A DNA stretch of 64,000 bases, from NCBI GenBank assembly GCA_002633005.1, contig NMRA01000306.1:1-64000 (forward strand). The letters run 5' to 3'. The notes under the pieces are model-generated. The model was not told where the DNA came from and did no database searches. It saw nothing but the letters and a program-made list of their open reading frames with translations. Positions 48,301 to 60,300 of the stretch are shown piece after piece. Numbering within the stretch: position 1 is the first letter of the stretch; every line of letters begins with the position of its first letter. Source of the stretch: Phoronis australis. Its lineage: Eukaryota; Phoronida; Phoronidae. The position numbers were made by a program, and so were the translations under genes.

Positions 48301-51300
48301 NNNNNNNNNNNNNNNNNNNNNNNNNNNNNNNNNNNNNNNNNNNNNNNNNNNNNNNNNNNNNNNNNNNNNNNNNNNNNNNNNNNNNNNNNNNNNNNNNNNN
48401 NNNNNNNNNNNNNNNNNNNNNNNNNNNNNNNNNNNNNNNNNNNNNNNNNNNNNNNNNNNNNNNNNNNNNNNNNNNNNNNNNNNNNNNNNNNNNNNNNNNN
48501 NNNNNNNNNNNNNNNNNNNNNNNNNNNNNNNNNNNNNNNNNNNNNNNNNNNNNNNNNNNNNNNNNNNNNNNNNNNNNNNNNNNNNNNNNNNNNNNNNNNN
48601 NNNNNNNNNNNNNNNNNNNNNNNNNNNNNNNNNNNNNNNNNNNNNNNNNNNNNNNNNNNNNNNNNNNNNNNNNNNNNNNNNNNNNNNNNNNNNNNNNNNN
48701 NNNNNNNNNNNNNNNNNNNNNNNNNNNNNNNNNNNNNNNNNNNNNNNNNNNNNNNNNNNNNNNNNNNNNNNNNNNNNNNNNNNNNNNNNNNNNNNNNNNN
48801 NNNNNNNNNNNNNNNNNNNNNNNNNNNNNNNNNNNNNNNNNNNNNNNNNNNNNNNNNNNNNNNNNNNNNNNNNNNNCTTGGCGGTGCCTGTCTTCTGGCT
48901 ACCTGTCCCAAGTCTTTCTTTGCGAACCCTTTGCCCAACAAACCAGTACAGTGGGCGTCCATGTACTGTTGAGCGATGGCCGACATCTCGTCGAAGGTCT
49001 TCGGTTTCCGTTCCCTCAGGAATACGGACATCTCAGGATGGCATACACCCAGAAACTGTTCTCGGATCAGTAAGTCTCTGAGTCCATCATAAGTCGCCTC
49101 GACCTCCGCCAGTTGTGTCCATCGGTCAAAGAACCGTTTCAGTCTTGCCCCGAATTGGAACAATTTTCACCCTTTTCAGGCTTGGACTCTCTAAACTTTC
49201 GTCGGAACCCATCTTCGGTTAATTCATACCTGTGCAGCAGCGCCACTTTAAGTTGGTCATAGTTGTTAATTTGGTCAGACGGCATATTCTAGAATCTCTA
49301 GAGTACTTTGACCCCAGAACCCAAAGTTGTAAACACCATCTAAAAATAGATTTTGACGTTAAAATACATGTCAACAAGTCTGACCCCATGATTTAAAAGT
49401 AGATATGCACAAATTTTGGACAACTTAAAATGGATCTATTCTGACTAATTACTTAATCAATATTTATTCTGACAGCAAACCTCAATTGTTCTGTTAAAAC
49501 TATATGTACTGGCCGGTGGTCAGAAAAAAGTTTATCGAAAGCATGTATATGTTTCAAAGTAGTGAACCACTAAGTCTTGAAAACACAGTACTGCAGTAGA
49601 ACTGTACATTTGTAATATTTGTTTAATCTAAAATCAAAACATTTTCATTTTCTATCTTGACATATTCTGAATAAATTGTCATGACCAACAAGGCAAGATG
49701 GGTGTGGACCTCTCTGGCAGCAAGCCAACTCAAGTCTATCAGTGGCTTGACCAACAAAAATGTGAAGCAAAATAAAAAAAAACTTAAATATAAGAATCAT
49801 TGTTCTCACTACGAGAAATGACTGTTTGGTTCTCTTTTACATTGAGTTTTCATCAGGAAAAGTTGAAGTGCTTCAGTATTGTAAACCAAGCATTCAACGC
49901 GATTCACAGGACCACCCCCTAGCGGCAGTACCCGGAACTACGAAGTGAGTCAGAAATTCGCCCGATTGTTAGAAATTGACGAAATGTTCGTTTAGAACAA
50001 GTGTTTGAAATAGTTCAATTTAATGAACCCTTTAGTGCGGAATACAGTTCATTACATTCGCAAATTATGCTATATACCAATAAATTCAGATCGAAGTTGA
50101 AGGTCGCGGGAACAGGCGACTTTTTCAACTTTTTTAAAAGTGCAGGAAAGTGAAAACTACTTACATAATCGTGTTCGCAAGGCTCCCTTTTGTTCTTTCA
50201 CGAAGTTTCACGTAAAAATTCGCGAGTTTAGTCTTCTCCTGGGTTGAAAAACAAATAGCAGTCATTTTTGACCGGCAGCCATTTTGGTCTGAAAAATCGG
50301 TCACGTCCCTGGAAAAAACTCGTGCAAAGTATTATTAAACGAATTTTGCGACAAAAAAGATTATCAAATAAGTAAAACAATATATTCTTCCATACTTTGC
50401 AATAATTTTTATTCACATTTATTACATTTTTGAGTTTATTTTGATTGTAGTGAGCGAATTTAACACGGTGACAGATACGCGAAGCGATTCGCTGAAGAAT
50501 GCTGTCCTCGCTACAAAAGAGAGCTGGGCAGGCCCTTCAACTCTAAATGCCAGAACTGAGTTAATCAGCCGTGTAAGATATTGGCTACAGGGATCATCTT
50601 CCCAACTTGTTCTTGGGCTATAGAATCGAACAAGTTGGGAGCAACGGGAAAACGCCGTAGTGGTGGCTAAAACGAACGCTAATGTTGCTGCTAACAAAAA
50701 CAATAGCAACGTGAACGGTTTAAAGCGTCAATTTTGCCGATGATTTGCTAAGAGCTTGGGGCTTGAGTTATTCAAAACTACTGGCGTATTCGCTAGCACT
50801 TTGATACATACCGCTTACATAAAAGAGCACGCATGCGCAGCTCAAAATACGCGCCATTTATTTTCATTCTGTACAGTAGACGCATAGGCGGATTTAGGGG
50901 GGAATGCCCCCCCTACAGTATACACATAGGCGGATTTAGGGGGGCAGTCCCCCTTCTTGGCTGCCGCAAAAAAATAAAACAGCAAGCGCGCAGGGAAATG
51001 TTGAGTTTATTAATTAACCCCGGTAATTAAAATTAAACAGCTGAAACAAGATTTTAATGTGTGCAGTTCTAGTGTTGGGGGGGGGGAGGAGTGGGTTTAG
51101 GTCCAATTTCAAGTGTCAAATTCGGAACACGGCTCAATCGTAACGGAACTATGGCTATGTATAGGCTCTCCCGCGGTATCTCAGGCGTCCGGCAGTGGCA
51201 CTGGGCACTACGACTCCGTTTCCGTCGTCTGCTTCACTGTGCAATGAAGAAAATTACTTCCTTTTTGAAAGAAAATGGAATCTTTGTGATGATGAAAAAT

Positions 51301-54300
51301 AGAAGCTGCTGGTAAGATGTCAATTTTAATCGAAGCATTAGTGAATCACTCAGAAACTCATAATGCTCTCTTTGCCAAACCTTAACTTAAGACGATTTCC
51401 AAAGCCATCGCGTCGTTATTGCCAACACAAAAAACGGGTTTGGTCTTTTGGGCAATTGAAGACTATTTTAAATACAACAAATTTGTTACGAACGGATTGC
51501 ACAAAATGTAAAACATGTAATAACCATTACAAAAAGAAAGTTTCGCGCGCAAACGCTGTGGGCCATAAACAAGTAGGTCTCTTAGTATCAAATTAGGAGT
51601 TGAATCGTGGTTGTGCAGTGGTACCCGCGCTCTATCCGCCAGGTAGTGAGTTAGAGTCTGTGTCGCTTGCAGTTTTCCTGTTTGACACTTTCTCCGTTTT
51701 TTTGTGCTGGGAGCAAATGTTTACAGACAAAATGTTGCCCCCCTTGTGATATCCTAGATCCGCCACTGATACATAACAACGAATCTCCGTGAAAATGCAG
51801 TGAAAAGAGTCTGAAGTATTAGCAACCGGCCGGCTAATGCGGGCGTTCTTCGCATTCTTGAGTAAATTGTTGCAAGTTATCTTTCGAATTTGACATTGCC
51901 GATCATCGCTTTGGATTCCATAAGATCTAGGACAACCATGAATCACATTACTCCCAGGTGATACTTTTATTGTTCACGGTCTTCTTACAACCTACGTGTT
52001 GTGATGACTGATAGTGTAGACCGATGATGAATAGTGTCCAAGGACATAATTTAAAAGACGTCTACGTGTATGAACAAATGAGATGCTGGGAATTTATACA
52101 AATCCGAATTACATGTCACAAGCGTCACTAATACTAATTTTTAATAAATTGATGTGACAATTTGAGCCTGCAGCTCTGACCCAAAACTGTCACAAAGTCG
52201 TGACATCCAAAGTTCACATGTCTAAACATGAAAGTAGCCCGAAGATCGTTTTTAATGCTCGAGAAGTGGGTGGTACACTAGCCAGTCAGCTAGCTGTATG
52301 AAGAGTATTGTATATTTAGTGTACAGCTTTGCACCAAGGCTAGTGGTACAAAACCTTCGACACTGGAAGAAAACCTTTACAACTCCCCATAAAGCATGCT
52401 ACGCACCACAAGTACATGTACCCTACCAGGGCATATGATCTACATCCACAAACTGGCACACTTTCAGCGCACAATGGAAGTGACCGACGTGAGCGATAGA
52501 TGTTTTGTAGGGAGTCGTAAAGGTTCCGCTTCCGTGGTGAGCAACTTTCCGCCCTGATATGAGTTCTATTATCAGATCTTGATGTTGAAAAATGAGAGTC
52601 ACCTCGAGATAGGAAGAGGTCCCAAAATTGCCTGAGTGTTTAGTGAAGTCTCTACACACCATCATCTCTCTCCTATAAATTATTTTTGTGAAACCATCAA
52701 ACTAAGTGTTCTTTGGTCAAAACCACTTTCTTCCGCATATAATGCGACCCAGATGTGAATGGACGACTTTATACTCATTTGCGCGACACAAAGTGATTAC
52801 ATATAATCAAATATTAAATGACAACTGGAGTAAGATATTAAATTCAATGTCTAGCAATTTCTGGGCTTGCAAGCTGTTGCAATTAAAGAAACCTCGCTTT
52901 GCGGTAAAAAAACAACGCATTTTGGGATATCAGTGCAGCACTACCTGGCTAGGAGCTGCAGATACGCAGGTGATGCAGTGGCAGATCTAGGATATCACAA
53001 GGGAGGGGGCAGCATTTGGTCTGTAAACATTTGTTCAAAGCACGATTGTAGAGGCGCATAACACGGGGGGAGAAAAAATACCTGGACGGGAGGGGGGTAA
53101 TTTTCTGTTTTTTTTCCTCTAAAAATCAAGCATTTTCCTTTATTGCCGAAGTATTATCCAAGAAAAAAAAGGAAAAAAAACACGGGCCATAGACTCGAAC
53201 TCACGACATGGCGGATACAGCGCGCGTGCTTTACCACTGCACCACCGCAATTTACCTACTACTTAAATACTACGAGACCTACTTGTTTATGGTCCACAAC
53301 GTTTGCGCGCGAAACCTTCTTTTTGTAATGCTTATTACATGTTTTATATTTTGTGCAATCAGTTCGTAACAAATTTGTTGCATTTAAAATAGTCTTCAAT
53401 TGCCCAAAAAAACCAAATCCGTTTTTTGTGTTGGCAATAATGACGCGATTGCTTTGGAAATCGTCTTAAGTTAAGGTTTGACAAAGAGAGAATTATGAGT
53501 TTCTGAGTGATTCACTAAGACTTCGATTAAAATTGACATCTTACCAGCAGCTTCTGTCTTTTCATCATCACAAAGATTCCATTTTCTTTAAAAAATGAAG
53601 TAATTTTCTTCATTGCACAGTGGAGCTGCAGACGACGGAAACGGAGTCGTAGTGCCCAGCGCCACTGCCGGTCGTCTGAGATATCGCGGGAGAGCCTATA
53701 CTCAACCATAGTTCCGTTACGATTGCGCCGTGTTCCGAATTTGACACTTGAAATTGGATCTGAGCCCCCCCAAACACTAAAACTGCACACATTTAAATCT
53801 TGTTTCAGTCGTATAATTTTATTTACCTGGGTTAGTTAATAAACTCAACATTTCCCTACGCTCTTGCTGTTTTAGTTTTTTGCGGCAGCCAAGGGGGGGG
53901 GCCCTGGCCCCCCAAATCCGCCTATGTGATCTAACGGATTCAAGTTGAGAATTTCACTGAAATTACAACTCTTTTTTTTACAGATATCCATTGCAGATGC
54001 ACCCCATAAGTCCAGCTGTAACGTAACAGGAAACCTTTACATAAGGACACTAGATGGCTGCTACTACGACTTCTATGACGTCGGGACGTTCGTGTTTTAC
54101 AAGTCGAAAAGTCGAACGTTCGAGGTAGCTGGCTGCCTTTTATTCTACAAATAAATAACCAAATTGAATAAGTAAATAAATAAACGAATAAGTGGATAAA
54201 TAAATAAGTGAATGAATCAAAGCTTGAACAAGCAAATATACACGTAGGCCTTTTTTTACATGTACACGTGGTGCGGCATACACGTACCATTTTCTACTTC

Positions 54301-57300
54301 TTTACTAAATTCTGATAATTTTCGTTATTTTATACTTACATGTTAATAAACAGAACGAGGAGAGAAAATATAGGTTAGCCGATTTGTTTCACCAATTTTT
54401 GATTGGTTTTGAATTGTTTGGAAATGAAATTAGATAGGATTTTACGAGTTTTCACAAAGTTTAAATTTATTTCAAAAAACACGTAATTTTTCATCGACCA
54501 CCACGGTCTCCATGGGAACACCGATTATAATTTTTCGCGATTATTGTTAGAGAATGTTAGTTGGGTGCTTTTGTACCCGGATCAAAGATCTTGATTCATT
54601 TCCATGTATCGCAGACAAAATTTGAATTTTAGAGTCTCATTCGCCAAATAATTAAGGCACAGAAAATTTAAGGAGGTTTGACACAGTTTTAATTTCTAGT
54701 TAATTTTTTTGAATTGTCATGTTTTGTATTTTGGTCTTTACCTACTACGAATCTGCAAGAAATGGGTCACCGAATTACGTTTTTCCATTACGTCTAGCTG
54801 ATCAGAGGCACCTCTGGCAAAAATATGAAATTTTTATGAACACTTAGCCCTAAAGGAATCAATGATTGAATTTTTTTCAAAACTGGTTTCTTTCTTTGCA
54901 CGACGTCAGTATTATGTTTTAAAAGCTTTTTAAACCCGTTTAAATTATACTTGTTGGTTTCATACCTCGGCGCAAGCTTTTTTTTCTTCTTAATTTGAGT
55001 TTTTTTTAAAATTCTAGCGTTGCTTTTACAAAACAGTTACACAATTAATTTTTTCTTTTGTTTTATTTTGTCGCCTATCGTGTTTCTGAAACAGCTCTGC
55101 GTCACATAAGAATACGGAATTTGGCCTTCTCAAAAGCGCGCCAATTTCAAGGTCACGAATGCGCCACTCACTGTATTTTACTAAACGGCAATGTTGGTAT
55201 GGTGAATTAAGTTAAGTTGAAAAACAAGTTAAGTTGGCGTGAATAAATTTCGTCTTTTATCAATTGAGTTTGCCGTTTGAATTAAGTCACATTAATACAT
55301 GTATCTACGCTGGAGTTTGCCTATTGTTCAATATTACGTCATTTTGTCATCTGGGTTCGCTACTATTATTAAATGCCAACAACTCAAGACAAAATATACA
55401 TCGTTTGAATTAAATAATCTATTTGAAAAAACAATATTCAAACGTATCGTCAATGTTGTTAAACAATCACCGATTTTCTGTACAGCTTTTTTGCAAACTG
55501 CCATCAAATTACCCAATAGATGTATTGAAAACGTTAAAACAACGCGTTTCAAACGGAATTTAGCTTTACTAGGACCAAAAATATTTTAGGTTCAAATACG
55601 AACGTGGACGTCAAAAGAGAAGCAGGGAGTTTACGTCTGTGCCGTCGTCGTTCAAGAAGTCAGTGACGTAATTGCTTTTGATATGTGTCAAGGGCTATTT
55701 GGGCAAACAACGCTCATAATTGCGAAGCTGTCACCAACGCCCCTTGCGGCGGCAACCAAAATTGCCAGACATGCAAACGGCAAGGATTTCAAGGTACATA
55801 TACCTGTAGATTGGTCGACCGCATAGTATGCCATCTTTATCCATCCAGTAACGCAGCCTTCCAATAACCGTCTTGCATGGTCATTTAAAGAACACGGAGT
55901 TGTGTAGGGATGACAATTTCTACAAATATAATATTATTGTTTTACACTACTTTGGTGGACGCTTTCATTACAGTTTGACCTACATGTTAACAAAATTATA
56001 GAAAACCTACAATTTTGTTAAGGCTTATTTACAATTTTACATTTCGCGTATCGGAAATTGTGCTCACCGTTACTATTGCATGTTCAGCAGTCCAAAGAGC
56101 TGCATTTCTAGGCAATGATATATATTAAAGCAAGCTGTTCCATAGAAACAGGAACCTCGGTGTAAAACAGATATCTCGGAGTCGAAAACAGACTCCAGTA
56201 CCTTCAAAACAACTACCAAGCCCGAAAAACACGAACCCTAACCTTTACTAACGCTGTAGTGCAATCTTTTGCGTCGGCTTTCGGTGCCATAAAACATTGT
56301 GTCACCTATTGGCCATTTTCTTTTTTCAAGCTCTTCAATCAACTGATTTTCATCCACGAGGTTGCGTAATTGTCACAACAAATTAATCAACAATGGCACT
56401 CGAAAGTCGAAAAATATTTTTGTTTTTTCATTTTTGAATATTTTTTGAATAATCTAAAATTGACCAAATATTCACCGAGATAACAATGTGTTGAGAGTAT
56501 AGATTATGTTGAAATTCTTCCACAGACAAGTTGCACCAGTTTTACTAATAAAAGTCAAATAACAAAGTCAATATAAACTTACGTTTTATCATGCGCGCAC
56601 CCGGGGGAGGGGGTTCGAACGAGCCCCCCATTTGACAAAGTGGCTAAAAAGGTCCGCCTTAGAGAAACAAAAACTCAACGAGGCAAAACTCCACTAAAAG
56701 GACGCAGACGCANTAGGCAAAAATGTCCGCCTCAGCGAAACAAGTGCGAGTAAAGGAGACAAAACTCCAGAAAGCCCACAGGAATTCGGCGTGTATGCAC
56801 AATCCGTAGACCTGAACCTAGTGGTCCCGTCTTTTTAGTCCTCGTTGATTTTTTTTCAGTAAAATGTCCTCATACTGAAAAATTCGAGCCTCCCTTTATT
56901 TTAGGTTGTGTGCGCGCATGAGAAAACAACTGGAAAGAACTTGAAAATGCTTTAACTAAAACTTTGAGGCTTCTGACAAGGAAAATCTGAAAAAAAATGT
57001 CCGAGTTTCCTGTCCGATCCCCGGAGTTCCTGTTGTAAATGACAGGGTTTGTGTTTCTGGTACTGCTTAGCTGCTTTGAAGGTGCGGGAGGGTGTTTTTG
57101 ACTCCGAGATATCTGTTTTACACCGGGGTTCCTGTTTCGATGGAACACGCTGTAAAGGAACCCGGCGTGGCGAGACAAAACAGAAACCTCGAGATATTAA
57201 TGAAAATTACCTTATTTGGTTTTCTAAATATGGAGTGAAATTGACAGTATTTTAAATATAAAATATGGCTGAAGTACATTTCCACCGTAGTCTTGTTGGC

Positions 57301-60300
57301 AGTCATAGTCTTCAGGCGTCGACTCCACCGACACCAGGCATGAACATGCGTAAATATGTATGGCGTCCTAAAATAAGTGCAGCTCCCGTACGTCCAAGGA
57401 TTTCAGCAGTTGTACGAACTTTCATGTTGGGTTTATATTACTTCGGTAAGAATATTCACTGAATTGTTTCCGGTTACCCTGGAATTTCCGATGATTACCT
57501 GATAATTATTCCATTTAGTTGAAGTAGATTGTTCTTGGACATTCTCCCATTACGCCAACACTGAATCAATTCCTACTCACAAGTATACACATAACCTGTC
57601 TCTAAATATGTATTACCAGTCACGCCGTTGAACCTGATTTACCACATCAAAGCGTCGCTTTTGGCAGGCCCGATGAACCAAAAGACGCAGGTATAATGCA
57701 GGTGTCTTTCGTCATGAAATGGGTCTATTCGGAATACAAAGAGGGAATCAACAATTGGTCGGACTTCAAAACCACTTGTCCGGACTTCCAAACCAATTGG
57801 CTGGATTGCAAAACCCAATGGCCGGTGTTCTAACTTATTGGTCGGACCTCAAAGCACGTTGGCCGGTACCTCAAAACATGCTGGCCGCACCCAAAAAACT
57901 GGTTGGCCGGACCTAAGAAGGGATGGCCGGTGCTCAAACACAATGGCCAAACAAATAGCCGATTTTGAACAAAACAAACAAACTACTGCGAAAAGTGAAC
58001 ACTATAGATGTCACTTGAATCTTTCGAGACATTCAAAGCGAGTCTCTGAGAAAGTCTGGCCGTCGTGTTTGATCACCACTGCCAACTGGTTATGGCACCG
58101 GCCATCGTGTTTTGGGTCCATCCAACTAGTTTTCTGGGTGAGGCCATCGCGTTTTGAAGTCCGGACAAAACGCTTGATCACCGGCTATTTGGTTTTGCAG
58201 TCCGGCCAACTGGTTTTGAAGTCCGACCAATTGTTGATTCCCCTTGGAACAGTTATCGACGATTAGTCATTTTCGACAACAATCATCACATTCTCAGAGT
58301 CATTTTTAGAGGCGGTTATTACGGGAAAATTTCCTAACGATAGTGAATGCAGAACATTGCATATTTCCTTGCAGAAACAGGAATTTGCTTTGGGGACGGG
58401 GTGAAGGTGGTAAGCTGGAGAGTCTCTAGCTAATTACAGTCGTGAAGTCAATAGCGGAAAATCGCGTTTAATTTTTGACATACTTAAGCAACTTACAAAT
58501 GCGTGTACTGAGCGAAAACATCTACTCGCTATAGTTCCAGAATCCAACAAGTCAATTTCAGATGACACCAACTTCTTACTCACTCGCACGTGAAAATGTA
58601 TAACGAATTGTTGTAATACAGATTCTATGAGTTCTGGTTTCCACTTGCAAAGTGAACCAAGTGTTACTCGGCGAGAGAAATTTGTGACCGCACGGAATAA
58701 GCGCAGATGTAAAACTTCTCTGCGCTTTCTTGGATTAACTTTAATATATGAACAATTTGTTTTCCGTAATAAATAATAATATACTACACAAGAAGGGCCG
58801 TATGTATCATTCGCACTGAGAGGTGCTGCAGGCGTATTTTGCTTCGTGGAAGGTGGTGGGACAGTCATGTCGGCACTGTCGACGTTTCTCTCACGTGAAG
58901 TGGCGCCTTGGCGTATCATCGTGGTTAATATTACTGTCGATACAGGTTCATTTTAATATTTTAATGGTATTTGTAACAATGTTTTAGTCTGAAAAAGTAG
59001 GAAAAGTCGAAAAGTGATGACATTTGCTTGAAAAATGTTGTATTCAGTTGTCCCACATTCTACAGCATTTGCTAGCAAATTAGAAAGTTATTAAAAGAAT
59101 TTTGTGAAAACCGTTTATTTCCTTTAAGATTTATCTGCCCTCTGGTGCTGTGGTAGGTGTCAGTATACGTAGTTGGTACGGATTATCAGTGATGGTCCAG
59201 GCACCTCCGGCAGATTTTGACGACACCAGTGGCCTGTGCGGGTACTTCGATGGAAACGGAGATAACGACTTTATGCTTCCGAATCATACGGCATGGAGCT
59301 ACCCTGCGCAAGGCGACCGCCGCGACTGGTGGGGCAGTGAGTCATCAGAGTCATTTTCTACGTTTTGGAGGTAAGTAAACCAGAACGCGTTTAATATTTC
59401 TTTCACAAAGTAGCTAAAACGCATGCGCCCACCCAAGGGTGGCTCGGGGGGCTCGAACGATCCCCTTCCGAAGCGAGCAAAAAGGTGCGCCACAGAGAAA
59501 CAAAAAAGTCCGAAAAAGTAGTAAACGAGACAAAAAGTCCACTAAAAAGGCGAATGCACAATACATAGCTCTGAACATTACATTTTTAGCAAAAGGTCCA
59601 CATTCTCAAAAATTCGAGCACCCTATTTTTAAGTTACTCAAAACTGTTGTTGGTTTCACCAGCACTTTTGTAAAACAGACCACTTTTTTCGAAGGATTTC
59701 CCCATCAATTTTCGCTTTAAAACGATACAGGTGGTGATTAGGAAACAGACTAATTTCTGGCGATCTTGACCCCTTCGCGAAAAACCGTGTTTAAAAAACT
59801 GCTAGCGTTTTCGACACACATGTGCAGCTTTCTGTATACTTCCCTTTGTAGAATTAACTAAAAAAATGAACTTCGCAGTTTTTGAACTGAGAGTCACGGC
59901 TTTTGGGTTGCTCAATCGTGTTGACTTTAGACTATATATCGACTGGATGATATTGACTTGTGCGTGATCCGTTGGAGAAGTGATATCGTTTCAGTGGGGG
60001 AGTTCCGTTTGTTCCACGTTGGGTCAGGGGTTTTACCGCAATACGGATCTGGAGAACTGAACGGAACTGACGCAGTTCCTGGAGATCTGGGAAAATGGGA
60101 AACACATCTCTCAAGATGACGTACCTTTTAAGCAGCGAGTTCACCGATCCCTCCTTTGCTCTTCCAATTAGATGATAGCTAAGCTGGCACAATGCCCACC
60201 AAGGTTGGTGGCACTTCCCTACCAACACCTTCTATTGGAGAGCAACCAATAGATAACATTTTTTACCTCTTCGTCACGTCGTAAATCAATTAATTGAATT

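Noticed and set aside
47992-49163. ORFs of 326-354 codons across the second gap
   Set aside because: Made by translating N. Only the minus-strand flanks carry gag and integrase sequence.
43575-51596. 77-codon ORF present in both copies A and B (43575-43808, 51363-51596)
   Set aside because: It lies within the duplicated repeat. Differences are spread over all codon positions, the inverted copy C does not keep it as an obvious gene, and it has no domain.
57719-58266. Periodic ORFs (65 and 142 codons) with repeated Gly-Leu-Gln phrases
   Set aside because: The periodicity comes from minisatellite arms of the foldback element, not from a protein.
58434-58919. 161-codon minus-strand ORF
   Set aside because: Long for chance but without motif, antisense in a VWDE intron, and part of it (GCACGTGAAAATGTATAACG) recurs near 41009 as a dispersed repeat.
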